Positions 1 to 8,465 of a stretch of DNA of 19,220 bases are shown here, one piece after another. Positions within the stretch are counted from its first letter, which is position 1. Every line of letters begins with the position of its first letter. The notes under the pieces are model-generated. The model saw nothing but the letters and a program-made list of their open reading frames with translations, was not told where the DNA came from and searched no databases. A program made the position numbers and the translations under genes. The stretch is from a bacterium (GTDB taxonomy: Bacteria > JALSQH01): the NCBI GenBank assembly GCA_026985515.1, contig JALSQH010000018.1:1-19220 (forward strand). The letters are read 5' to 3'.

Positions 1-1830
1 GAGTTTAAGAACTATCTCTTAAAGTACGGAAGCATAGAGGAAAAATTGAAAAAGTTTCTTCAGAGTCACAGGGATCTCCATAATTTTTACGAGGAAATTC
101 TGGTTAAGTCTGAAACAGCTCTTACAGGACTGCCTGTACCTGTGGATGTTCTTCTGCGGTTGAAGAAGAGCAGAAGAGTGAGAAAAAGTGAAGAGCTTTA
201 TGAGAAGATAAGCAGAATGCAGAAGGATCTTGAGGATATTTCCAAGAGGCTGGAAGAAGTTAAATTAATTGCTGAGAAATCTGGAAGGCAGGCCATAATC
301 CCAGGAACCATTTTCAGCCATAATAAAATAAAGCAGATCCTTTATACAATGAGAATGATTGAACTCAAGCTTCTTCAGTACAAAAAGGCAGAGATAATAA
401 ACGCGGTATCTCTTGAAGGTGCCAAGGTTCTGGGAGAGGTTTATGAATTGAGAAGACTTACTTCCTATCTTATGGATGTACTCGAAGAGTTGAGGAAAAA
501 AGTAGCAGAAAAAAGGAACGAGCTTCTCTCCATACTTGATTTTCTGACTGGAGTTTTGCCTCCAGATGTCATTTCGAAGTACGCCGCTGGAATAACCACG
601 GGTATCACCCCTGAACAGAAGAGATACCTTGCGGCAAAGGCGGAACTGGAGAGGGAATTGAAACAGCTGGAAAATATGAACCCTCTGATAGATTTCTATG
701 AAAATAGAGTTGCTTCAATGAGGGAAATGACCTTTACCATTGAAAAAAGGATAATGGATCATTTTGCAAGAAGGATAAGGTATCAGCGAAAAAAGTATTT
801 GAAAAAGATAGATGCGCTGCTTAAAAAAATTGAGTATCTCCGTAATCAGATTAATGTAATAAGACAGGAAATGGTAAGAAAGAAACTCCAGGCAATAGCC
901 AGAGTGAGAAAGGAAATAACGGAAAAGGAAAAAATACTTGCACAGTATATAAAAGCACTTGGAAGGTTAAAAAGGGAAGCTGATCAGATGAGGGGTAAGG
1001 TTGTGTATGCGGAGCTGGAAAATTTCAGAAAGATGATGGATTTTTACACAATGCAGGCTCATATGGGATTTATTGATATAAGCTGGAAGATAAAGGAGGA
1101 GAATGAAAAGAAGGTGAATAACCTGTATGAAGCTGAGGCAGATGAAATAAGCAGGGCTGAGAATTACTACAGCAATCTTCTTGCAGAGGCAAGAAAAAAA
1201 CCTGAGGTTAAATTAAAGCTCGGAGAGGGAGTTAATTTAAAACCTGTCAGTGTTGATGAACTTGATAAACTGGAGGAGAATCTTGACTTAAAGGATAGTC
1301 TTTACGGATTTGACTTCAGGGATGTTGGTAAAAAGGTTGCATCTGTGGAACAGAAAGTAGATAGTTACAGCAGGGTTATAACGACCCTCAAAGAATCTCC
1401 CTTTAATCCACTTAAGCCGGTAAAACTGAAAGCGGGTAAAAAGGAGAATGTTTATTTAAGATTACGCATAAGAGATAGAATGGGATGGCAGTACAGGTTG
1501 CAAAAAGTAGAGGCATTTATTGACGGATTTCTCCTCTTCCAGAATGATAGGGTGCAGGACCTACCTAATGCGAAGAATTTCATAGGCTTTGCAGGTATGA
1601 TTTTACCCGGGGAACACCATCTGGAACTCAAATTTTACTATAAAACGAGGGGTTTTCTCTTCTGGAAGCCTGCCAGGAAGAATCTCATAGTCAGAGAATC
1701 GTACGATTTTGATTGTGCGCCACATGACAATGTTTTCATCACATTTTCAATTGAAAAAGAGAAGGGTGCTCCGGAGGTAATTGAAGCATTTAAAAGAAAA
1801 AAGGCTTCTGTAAAGGAAGGAAAAAAATGA
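1..1830 (+). CDS. Large coiled-coil envelope protein with C-terminal beta domain, 5' end outside window
   Basis: The reading frame is open from the first base, so the N-terminus lies outside the window. The first possible start inside it (TTG at 46) has coding-like codons before it and is probably not the real start. About 609 residues are visible. Roughly the first 430 are highly charged Lys/Glu-rich helix with long coiled-coil character. The last ~150 change to a predicted beta-rich domain with a 'PGEHHLELKFYYKTRG' stretch near residue 540. That pattern recalls myxobacterial proteins often labelled 'dihydrolipoamide acetyltransferase' that lie beside glt-type TPR genes. The label is almost certainly wrong, because no lipoyl or acyltransferase motif is visible here. 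The gene overlaps the next by 4 bp (ATGA), suggesting translational coupling. A structural role in an envelope complex is inferred from context. Without the N-terminus, secretion cannot be judged. Confidence 0.85.
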   Translation, partial: EFKNYLLKYGSIEEKLKKFLQSHRDLHNFYEEILVKSETALTGLPVPVDVLLRLKKSRRVRKSEELYEKISRMQKDLEDISKRLEEVKLIAEKSGRQAIIPGTIFSHNKIKQILYTMRMIELKLLQYKKAEIINAVSLEGAKVLGEVYELRRLTSYLMDVLEELRKKVAEKRNELLSILDFLTGVLPPDVISKYAAGITTGITPEQKRYLAAKAELERELKQLENMNPLIDFYENRVASMREMTFTIEKRIMDHFARRIRYQRKKYLKKIDALLKKIEYLRNQINVIRQEMVRKKLQAIARVRKEITEKEKILAQYIKALGRLKREADQMRGKVVYAELENFRKMMDFYTMQAHMGFIDISWKIKEENEKKVNNLYEAEADEISRAENYYSNLLAEARKKPEVKLKLGEGVNLKPVSVDELDKLEENLDLKDSLYGFDFRDVGKKVASVEQKVDSYSRVITTLKESPFNPLKPVKLKAGKKENVYLRLRIRDRMGWQYRLQKVEAFIDGFLLFQNDRVQDLPNAKNFIGFAGMILPGEHHLELKFYYKTRGFLFWKPARKNLIVRESYDFDCAPHDNVFITFSIEKEKGAPEVIEAFKRKKASVKEGKK

Positions 1831-4800
1831 GAAGATTCAGATTATTCTTCCTTGCAGGAGTGCTGTTAATACTTTTTCCTGTCACAGTGATGGCAGACAA
1901 TATTCTCCTGGAGTATGAGACACTCATGAATGATCTCAAAGTCAGGGCAAAAATGCTTGAAAAGGAGTCTGATTGGCGGGAGAAAATGGTAGAGGAGTAT
2001 CTGAAAACCCGTCTCAAGAGAGATAAAGAGCTCATAGAGAGAAAATATAACAGGTTGATTGATCCCTTAAAGGAACAGGAAGTAAAACAGAGAAAGGAAT
2101 ACATAGCTACACTAAAGCTCTTTATTGCACGATATCCCAATGCAAAGGTAACCCCTGCCGCCATGCTGAGGCTTGCCGAACTTTATTACGAATATGATGG
2201 TGATCTTTATCTTCAGGCTATGAAGAGATATGAGAAACTTCTCGAACTTTACGATGCTGGCGTGATTGTGCAGAAGCCACTTTTGCCTAAGAAAGATTTT
2301 TCAAGGTCCATTGAACTTTATAAACAGGTGGTAACCAGATTTCCTCATCACAGGTTGCTTGATGTGGCCTATTATTTGATTGGCTACTGTTACGAAGAGA
2401 TGGGAGAGCCTCAGAAAGCCCTCGTAGCTTTTCAGAAGCTGATTGAGCTCAGACCTGACAGTGTTTTTGTCCCCGAAGCATATTTCAGAATAGGGGAGTA
2501 CTATTTTGACCCCCCCGGAGATGTACCACCAGATATTCCAAAGGCAATTTACAACTATAAGCAGGTGCTTAAATACAGGAATGAAACCAACCTCTACGAC
2601 AAGGCTCTTTACAAACTGGGATGGTCATACTACCGGTTAAATCAGTATCCCCTCTCAGTAACCTATTTTGTAAAAGTTGTTGATTATTACGAAAAAAGGA
2701 AAAAGGAAGGGATTCTTAAAAAGAAAGGAGCCTCAGATGTTTATAAAGAATCCCTCGATTACATTGCCATTAATTTTTCTGAATGGACGGGGCTGCAGGG
2801 TCTTATAGATTATTTCAAAAAAATTGGAGACCGCCCCTACGAGATATATGTTTTCAAAAAACTTGGAGATGTCTATTTTCAAAGAACCGAATATGATAAG
2901 GCACTCAAAGTCTACTATTATGTGTTGAAACGGTGGCCCATGGATATCTCAGCACTTGAGGTTCAGAAAAAGATAATGCAGTGTTACGAGAGAAAAAACG
3001 ATATTGAACATGCTGTGGAAGCAAGGGAAAAGCTGGTGACACTTTATGGTCCCGGTTCGGAATGGTATGAAAAAAACAAGGACAATCCCGCCCTTGAAAA
3101 AATTTCGAAAGAGATGACAGAGAAGATATTAATTGAGTACGCGACATTTCACCATGCAAGAGCTCAGGAGAAAAATGACCTCAGGGAATATCAGCTTGCT
3201 ATAGAGGGTTACAAAAAATTTCTTAAATTGTTTCCCTTCTCCCCGAGAACAGCAGAAGTTGAATTTTACATTGCAGAGATTTATTACTCCCTTGGTAAGT
3301 ATGAGGAGGCGGCAAAATATTATCTCCTTGTTACTCAGAATGTGGTAACAAGGGAGAATAAATATCTATCAGATGCTGCCTACAGCCTCGTTATGTGTTA
3401 CAATCAGATTCTTTCTCAGGAAAAGAAATTTATAATAGAGGAGGCGAAAAGGAAGTATCGTGAGCTTAAGCAGAGGGTTACGCCACCTCCTGTTACTTAC
3501 TCAACAGGGAACACTGCTCCCTCATCAGTATCAGCCACCACTATAAATAAGAGCTTGAAAAGTTTTTCTTTACCGGTATCTGCTCCAATATATGTGACTG
3601 CTACGGGAGAGAGGTTGTTTTTCACACTTCCCGCATCTCCACCGACAAAGGATGATGAGTGGCTTGCCTATGTTTCTTTTCCCAGAAGCGCTGACAGGCT
3701 TATAAAAACATGTAACTATTTTCTTAAACTTCTCCCCACTCACAAAAAAGCTCCTAAAATCATTTATATTGCGGGACAAACATATTTCACCTTTGGCAGA
3801 TATGATGATGCCCGTAATGAGTTGATGAAAGTTGTAGAGTATTATCCGCGAAACCCCCTTGCCAGGGAGGCTGTGAAAACAATTGTTTACAGTTATGTGA
3901 AACAGAAGAGGTATGATCTTCTTGCAAAGTGGGCAAAGGAAATTGAAAAGAGAGAAGAATTCTCTGATCCAGAAATGAAGAAGTTCTTCGCTGAAATTGT
4001 GGGAGGTGCCATTTTCAAAGAGGCAAGGGAAAAGGAAAAAAGTGCAAAAAATTACATAGAGGTTGCCAAAAAGTACCTCGAAATAGTAAAAAAGTATCCC
4101 AGATCCCCCATTGCATATAAAGCACTTTTTAACGCTGCAAAGGATTACGAAAAAGGTGGAGATCTCAACACTGCAATAGCCATATACAGGAGACTTATAA
4201 AGGAGTATCCCGGTAATGAATTGCTCCCGGCTGCATATTATCAGATAGCCTATGATTATGATACGATGCTGGATTTTGACAGAGCGATAAACGCCTATCT
4301 GACTATGGCAAAGAAGTTTCCAAAGGATCCTCTTGCAAAAGATGCCCTCAATAACGCTGCCTGGGCTCTCTACAGACTGGAGAGGTGGGAGGAAGCCGCA
4401 AATGTGTTTAAAATGTATGCCACCAGATATCCTCAGGATCCCTCTATCAGGGAGATTTTATGGAGAATTGGAGAATGTTACGAGAAGGCAGGCAAGTGGG
4501 ATGAGGCTTTAAAGTCATACAGATTTTATTTGAAAAAATATCCGGATGATTACGAGAAGGAAATGCTTGTTTATTACAAAATTGCCACACATTTTAAAGA
4601 GATTGGTGATACGAAGAACATGGAGAAGTATTACAAACTCATTCTCAAAAAATTTGCCGAATTGAGTAAAAAGGCTGGAAAACCTGTTGGAAATGCATAT
4701 GCCGCAGAGGCAAGTTTCTACTTTGCAATGAAGACATTTAAGGTATACCAGAGCATAAAACTGAAGCTTCCTCAGAAAGTGATGGCCAGGTTACTGGTTA

Positions 4801-5408
4801 AAAAGAAAAAAATGATGCCGGTAGTATTAAAGGCTTTTAAAAAGGTTATTGAGTACAAGGACCCCAACTGGAGTGTGGCAGCACTTTACATGATGGGGAG
4901 AACCTTTACAGAGTTTGCTGATACACTTTTCAATGCCCCAATTCCTGCCAACCTCACAGAGGAAGAGAAGGAGGTTTACAGAGAAGAGCTGGAAAATCTT
5001 GCCTATCCTCTCGAAGATCAGGCAAGTGCCTTTTATGAAAAATGCGTTGCCCTGGCTGAGGAAAAAAATATTGACAATAAATGGGTGAGGGAGGCAAGAA
5101 AAGCGGTCCATGAATTCAAACCTGAGGTACCTGTCTATGTATTGAAAGTAAAACCCGAGCCCGCCTTTGGTAAATTGTTTCCAATTTTCGGTTTCAGAAA
5201 AGTTGCTCTCAAGAAGAAAAAAAGAGCGGCTCCAGCCATTGTCTCTTTTGGAGGAATTAAGATAGATCCTCTGAATATCAGGGAATACAGAAAGTGGCAG
5301 GCTATTGACAGAACGAGAAAAACCATTACCTATTCTTCCACCATGGAGAAATTTATTATGAATGATCCTTTTTTAAGAGAATTGAGGAAAACAAGGGTTG
5401 AGCAGTGA
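1827..5408 (+). CDS. Exported giant TPR-repeat protein (GltD/AgmU-like role suggested)
   Basis: This 1193-residue protein starts with a clear signal peptide: basic RRFR, a hydrophobic core and a likely cleavage after VMA at about residue 23. Most of the rest is tetratricopeptide-type helical hairpins with recurring patterns such as 'YYLIGYCYEEMGEPQKALVAF', 'FYIAEIYYSLGKYEEAAKYY' and 'YYQIAYDYDTMLDFDRAINAY'. TPRs run from about residue 110 to 540 and again from about 630 to 1010. A Ser/Thr/Pro-rich linker (about 552-608) separates the arrays. The last ~90 residues are basic and non-repetitive. Start and stop overlap both neighbours by 4 bp (ATGA, GTGA). Size, secretion and position before a TPR lipoprotein resemble GltD (AgmU) of the Myxococcus Glt machine, a periplasmic TPR scaffold. 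The family call (TPR) is secure and the Glt equivalence is inferred. It could also be a generic YbgF/BamD-like scaffold. Confidence 0.93.
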   Translation: MRRFRLFFLAGVLLILFPVTVMADNILLEYETLMNDLKVRAKMLEKESDWREKMVEEYLKTRLKRDKELIERKYNRLIDPLKEQEVKQRKEYIATLKLFIARYPNAKVTPAAMLRLAELYYEYDGDLYLQAMKRYEKLLELYDAGVIVQKPLLPKKDFSRSIELYKQVVTRFPHHRLLDVAYYLIGYCYEEMGEPQKALVAFQKLIELRPDSVFVPEAYFRIGEYYFDPPGDVPPDIPKAIYNYKQVLKYRNETNLYDKALYKLGWSYYRLNQYPLSVTYFVKVVDYYEKRKKEGILKKKGASDVYKESLDYIAINFSEWTGLQGLIDYFKKIGDRPYEIYVFKKLGDVYFQRTEYDKALKVYYYVLKRWPMDISALEVQKKIMQCYERKNDIEHAVEAREKLVTLYGPGSEWYEKNKDNPALEKISKEMTEKILIEYATFHHARAQEKNDLREYQLAIEGYKKFLKLFPFSPRTAEVEFYIAEIYYSLGKYEEAAKYYLLVTQNVVTRENKYLSDAAYSLVMCYNQILSQEKKFIIEEAKRKYRELKQRVTPPPVTYSTGNTAPSSVSATTINKSLKSFSLPVSAPIYVTATGERLFFTLPASPPTKDDEWLAYVSFPRSADRLIKTCNYFLKLLPTHKKAPKIIYIAGQTYFTFGRYDDARNELMKVVEYYPRNPLAREAVKTIVYSYVKQKRYDLLAKWAKEIEKREEFSDPEMKKFFAEIVGGAIFKEAREKEKSAKNYIEVAKKYLEIVKKYPRSPIAYKALFNAAKDYEKGGDLNTAIAIYRRLIKEYPGNELLPAAYYQIAYDYDTMLDFDRAINAYLTMAKKFPKDPLAKDALNNAAWALYRLERWEEAANVFKMYATRYPQDPSIREILWRIGECYEKAGKWDEALKSYRFYLKKYPDDYEKEMLVYYKIATHFKEIGDTKNMEKYYKLILKKFAELSKKAGKPVGNAYAAEASFYFAMKTFKVYQSIKLKLPQKVMARLLVKKKKMMPVVLKAFKKVIEYKDPNWSVAALYMMGRTFTEFADTLFNAPIPANLTEEEKEVYREELENLAYPLEDQASAFYEKCVALAEEKNIDNKWVREARKAVHEFKPEVPVYVLKVKPEPAFGKLFPIFGFRKVALKKKKRAAPAIVSFGGIKIDPLNIREYRKWQAIDRTRKTITYSSTMEKFIMNDPFLRELRKTRVEQ

Positions 5409-7219
5409 GAAAAATTTTAACGTTGTTCATGCTTCTGATTGTGGTTTCATGTGCCACTTCCAGAGTGACGGAGAAGGGACCTTCTGCCGAAAAAAAAGAA
5501 AAGGCAAAAGTTGAAAAAAAGTTCAAAACAGTTGAAAAAGCAGAGAAGATTGAGATAAAGTACCCTGTAACGGAAGATATTAAAAACAGCGGAGATTACA
5601 AGAAATTTGAAGAGCTGATAGAACTCCTTCGAAAAGATCCAACTCTGGCGGATGCCCATTACGATATTGGAGTAATTTACAGCAGACATAAGGAATTTTC
5701 CCTCGCAGCAAAAGCGTATGAAGAAGCTCTGAAGATCAGACCGGATTATGTTGAGGCAGCTGTTAATCTTGCAGATGCATACAAAGAACTTGGCAGATAT
5801 GGTGCAGCAGAGGCCATCATAAAGAGAGTTTTACGAGAAAATCCAGATGACATAAGATTGCTGAATGCCCTGGCAATAATTTACAGGGAAAAAGGGAAAC
5901 TTGATGAATCCCTTGACCTCTCTCTAAAGGTTTTAAAAAAGGATCAGAAGTATCTACCAGCAAGAATTAACATTGGTCTCATATACCTGTTAAAGAAAAA
6001 GTATGCAATGGCATATTATGTTTTTGATACATCCAAGGATATTGATCCAAATAACCCTGCCATCCATGAATATAAGGGTTACACTCTCTATTTTCTGGGG
6101 GATCTTAAAGGGGCTGAGGAAGAATTCAAGAAAGCACTTAAGTTGAATCCCGGTAAGCCGGAGCTGTATGTTAATCTTGCAATAATCAGGATGAAGCAGG
6201 AAAAGTGGAATGAGGCTGAGAAGTTTTTGAAAAAAGCACTGAAAATAAAACCCCTGATGGGAGAGGCACATCTTGATCTTGGAGTTGTTTATCTAAAACT
6301 TGGTAAATTGAAGGAGGCTTACAGGGAACTGAAAAAGGCCATAAAGTATGGGGCGGATAAGGCTGCGGCGTATTACAACCTCGCTATTGTGGCTTCCCTT
6401 TACAGACGTAAACCAGACGTTGCGGCAAAAAAAGCTGTTGAGTATCTCCAGCTGTATTTGAAGTATGCGGTTAATATCTCTCCTGATGAGAGAAAGGAAG
6501 TCGAGGACCTTATCAAGGATATCAAGGAAATCGGAGTTGAAGTAGTTTACCTTTACAAACCGAAATTTTCTCAGCTTCCTCCATACGCAAGACCCAAAGA
6601 GGAAGGAGCTCCTCAGCTCGCTTCAGGTTACGGAAGTGAATCCACATCTCCTGCTTATTCAGGCTCCACAACCTATGCAACATCTACAACACAGTATACC
6701 TCATCCACGACTCAGCCTCCTTCACCTGCAACAACTGCAGTTTCTTCTTATGGTAAACCTGTTACTTCCCAGGCATCCGTAAGTGAAGGTGGGGGTAGAC
6801 CGGTAACTTCAACTGCTGAAAAGTATCCTGAAGTCGCCACAGCTTCTTCATTAAATAAAAAAAGTTCTTCACAACGGGAAAATTATCCCTCAGAAATAAC
6901 CGGTAAGGCTCCTCGCAGATTTCCAGAAACTCAAACTGCTCCATCCACTTCTCCTCTTCCAGTGACATCGGAAGGTGGTAAAGTAAAGCCTCCAGAGTCA
7001 ATGCAAAACAGTCAACCATCAATTCCGAAATCAGTGACATCATCTGTTGAAAGGGAAACAACAGCTTATCCTCAGGAAGTTTCCCCGGTGGGGGAAGCTC
7101 CTTCTGTTGAGGAGATTACTCCTGCTGAGGAATCTCCTGAGAGTGTGGAGGAGGCACCAGAGGTTACTTCTCCTGTGGAACCAGAGGAACCTGAGGAAAT
7201 ATCCCCGGAGGAACCATGA
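5405..7219 (+). CDS. TPR lipoprotein with Ser/Thr/Pro- and Glu/Pro-rich tail (GltE/AglT-like role suggested)
   Basis: Translation starts at GTG, overlapping the previous stop (GTGA). The N-terminus MRKILTLFMLLIVVSCATS is a lipoprotein signal with the lipidated Cys at residue 16. Alanine at +2 is compatible with outer-membrane sorting under the E. coli Lol rule. A Lys/Glu-rich stretch (25-75) leads into about eight TPRs (about 80-355) of textbook form, e.g. 'AHYDIGVIYSRHKEFSLAAK' and 'AHLDLGVVYLKLGKLKEAYR'. From about residue 385 the protein becomes low-complexity, rich in Ser, Thr, Pro, Gly and Tyr with recurring PVTS motifs. It ends in an acidic Glu/Pro tail. An outer-membrane TPR lipoprotein directly after an exported giant TPR protein resembles GltE (AglT), which partners GltD in Myxococcus. 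The long disordered tail could span the periplasm or lie at the surface. That is a guess. Confidence 0.93.
   Translation: MRKILTLFMLLIVVSCATSRVTEKGPSAEKKEKAKVEKKFKTVEKAEKIEIKYPVTEDIKNSGDYKKFEELIELLRKDPTLADAHYDIGVIYSRHKEFSLAAKAYEEALKIRPDYVEAAVNLADAYKELGRYGAAEAIIKRVLRENPDDIRLLNALAIIYREKGKLDESLDLSLKVLKKDQKYLPARINIGLIYLLKKKYAMAYYVFDTSKDIDPNNPAIHEYKGYTLYFLGDLKGAEEEFKKALKLNPGKPELYVNLAIIRMKQEKWNEAEKFLKKALKIKPLMGEAHLDLGVVYLKLGKLKEAYRELKKAIKYGADKAAAYYNLAIVASLYRRKPDVAAKKAVEYLQLYLKYAVNISPDERKEVEDLIKDIKEIGVEVVYLYKPKFSQLPPYARPKEEGAPQLASGYGSESTSPAYSGSTTYATSTTQYTSSTTQPPSPATTAVSSYGKPVTSQASVSEGGGRPVTSTAEKYPEVATASSLNKKSSSQRENYPSEITGKAPRRFPETQTAPSTSPLPVTSEGGKVKPPESMQNSQPSIPKSVTSSVERETTAYPQEVSPVGEAPSVEEITPAEESPESVEEAPEVTSPVEPEEPEEISPEEP
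7207..7211 (+). promoter_or_regulatory. Shine-Dalgarno-like GGAGG before a micro-ORF
   Basis: GGAGG ends four bases before the ATG at 7216. It also encodes Pro-Glu-Glu of the acidic lipoprotein tail, so it may be coincidental. Confidence 0.3.
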
Positions 7220-7287
7220 ATGTTGAAGATAAACTGGAGTTGTGTTTAAATGAATATGTAATTGAGGGGAGAGATGAAGGTTTTTAA
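7216..7287 (+). CDS. Possible 23-residue coupling micro-ORF
   Basis: The ATG overlaps the upstream lipoprotein stop as ATGA, the same junction style used between the earlier genes, and is preceded by GGAGG. The peptide (MNVEDKLELCLNEYVIEGRD followed by EGF) ends 14 bases inside the next gene, in another frame. No domain is recognisable. It may be translated only to carry ribosomes to the next start, or it may be an accident of the Glu/Pro-rich upstream codons. Low confidence. Confidence 0.22.
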   Translation: MNVEDKLELCLNEYVIEGRDEGF

Positions 7288-7552
7288 ATTTCTTTTAACA
7301 ACCTTGATATTTCTTCTGAGTTCGGCTATTATTGTAACAACTGTCAGAGCCCAGCAGGTGATAAGGATGGAAGAGATGATAGTAAAAGGAAGGGTTCAGA
7401 AGCCGCAGGCAATGTATATCCTCCAGAGGTCAACCCACGTTACATTTGAGACTTCCATTAAAAACAAGAGAGAGGATTTCAGACTTTATATTCTTGAAGC
7501 GATAAGAGAATATGATGATCTTTTTTCACCTGGTGCTGAAAGTAAAAAATAA
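7274..7552 (+). CDS. Small exported protein (GltF-like position)
   Basis: I place the start at ATG 7274, preceded by a purine-rich GAGGGGAG ribosome-binding site, rather than the TTG four codons upstream. The product is 92 residues. It has a signal peptide (MKVFKFLLTTLIFLLSSAII...) and a likely cleavage after VRA at about residue 26, leaving a mature protein of about 66 residues. The mature part begins with a conserved-looking 'EEMIVKGRVQKPQAMYILQR' segment followed by a charged helix. I recognise no named domain. The 'V(K/E)GRVQKP' style is reminiscent of small proteins beside AgmX/PglI-type genes in myxobacteria, but I cannot confirm homology. Its position between the TPR lipoprotein and the proton-channel subunit matches that of GltF in glt clusters, so a periplasmic accessory role is inferred. 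It ends 19 bp before the next gene. Confidence 0.8.
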   Translation: MKVFKFLLTTLIFLLSSAIIVTTVRAQQVIRMEEMIVKGRVQKPQAMYILQRSTHVTFETSIKNKREDFRLYILEAIREYDDLFSPGAESKK

Positions 7553-7571
7553 GTAAAGGAGGAGTAAGGAT

Positions 7572-8429
7572 ATGAAGCGGATCATTATGGTGGTTACACT
7601 CCTGTTGTTTCTGGCAGGAAGCGGGAATGTTTATGCCCGAAAGAGAGTTAAGAAACATAAAAAGACAAAACCCGCTGCTGCAAAGGTTGAGAAAAAAGCT
7701 GTTGCCAAGCCTGCTGCTCCACAGCCAGCCGCCGCTGCTCCCGCAACAACAGCTGCAGCTGCTCCCACGAAGAAAGAGGAGAGTATGAATCTATGGCAGT
7801 GGTTTATGGATAAGATGAATAAAGGTGGAACATTTATGTGGTTCATTCTCCTTGCAGGCTTATATGCAATTGGAGGCTCCATAGAAAGAACCTATGCCCT
7901 CTACTTTAAATATTCAATAAATGGAAAGGCTTTCTGGGAAATAATCAGAAAGCACGTTATGACCAACAACATAAGACAGGCTATTACCACCTGTGAGGCA
8001 AAATCTCAGGCGGCGCTGCCACAGATTCTAAAAGCTGCACTTGAAAGAGCTGATGGAACTGAGAGGGAGATTCAGGATGCTGTGGATGAAGCTGCTCTCG
8101 AGGTTGTACCAAAGCTTCAAAGAGGATTACCATTCCTCTCAATGATAGCTAATGTTTCAACACTCCTTGGTCTTCTGGGGACGATTCTTGGATTGATCCA
8201 GGCTTTCAGGAGCCTTGCCATTGCAACCAACCAGACACAGAAAAGCGTGATGCTTGCGCAGGGTATTTCCATAGCAATGTACACTACTGCTTTTGGATTG
8301 ATTGTTGCAATCCCAACATTGATAGTTTTTACCATCCTCCAGGCGAAGGCAAATGCAATTATGGAAGATATAGATCTCTACTCTGTAAAGCTTATTAATC
8401 TTCTTGTTGCAAAGAAAGGTGGGAAATAA
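7572..8429 (+). CDS. TolQ/ExbB/MotA-family proton-channel protein with extra exported N-terminus
   Basis: The last ~215 of 285 residues are a canonical TolQ/ExbB/MotA domain. TM1 is near residues 85-105. A cytoplasmic helical loop follows, with 'ALPQILKAALERADGTEREI' and 'VPKLQRGLPFLSMIANVSTL'. Then comes the hallmark 'TLLGLLGTILGLIQAFRSLA' (TM2) and a third TM at about 232-256. In the family this subunit forms a pentameric channel around an ExbD/TolR/MotB dimer and turns proton flow into motion. Unusually, a signal-like hydrophobic segment (residues 4-22) and a Lys/Ala/Pro-rich spacer (24-68) precede the domain. A canonical-length protein would begin near Met71. Strong AGGAGG upstream supports the annotated start. 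The closest role by context is AglR of the Myxococcus Agl-Glt motor. No ExbD/TolR gene is visible in the window. Confidence 0.95.
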   Translation: MKRIIMVVTLLLFLAGSGNVYARKRVKKHKKTKPAAAKVEKKAVAKPAAPQPAAAAPATTAAAAPTKKEESMNLWQWFMDKMNKGGTFMWFILLAGLYAIGGSIERTYALYFKYSINGKAFWEIIRKHVMTNNIRQAITTCEAKSQAALPQILKAALERADGTEREIQDAVDEAALEVVPKLQRGLPFLSMIANVSTLLGLLGTILGLIQAFRSLAIATNQTQKSVMLAQGISIAMYTTAFGLIVAIPTLIVFTILQAKANAIMEDIDLYSVKLINLLVAKKGGK

Positions 8430-8434
8430 AAAAT

Positions 8435-8465
8435 GGGAGATAGAGGGGGAAAAAGGGGTAAAGGG
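8435..8465 (+). promoter_or_regulatory. G-quadruplex-capable purine tract over a ribosome-binding site
   Basis: Four G-runs (8435-8437, 8445-8449, 8455-8458, 8463-8465) are separated by 7, 5 and 4 bases, meeting the usual G3+N1-7 rule on the coding strand. The last run includes the first G of the GTG start of the next gene, and the third run is its only good Shine-Dalgarno-like sequence. Folding in mRNA could block initiation. Alternatively this is only a strong purine-rich ribosome landing site. Confidence 0.4.

Noticed and set aside
7262-7273. TTG 7262 as the start of the small exported gene
   Set aside because: ATG 7274 has the better placed purine-rich ribosome-binding site and gives a cleaner signal peptide.
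7631-7882. Minus-strand ORF opposite the TolQ N-terminal spacer
   Set aside because: Shadow of the Lys/Ala/Pro repeats, with no ribosome-binding site.
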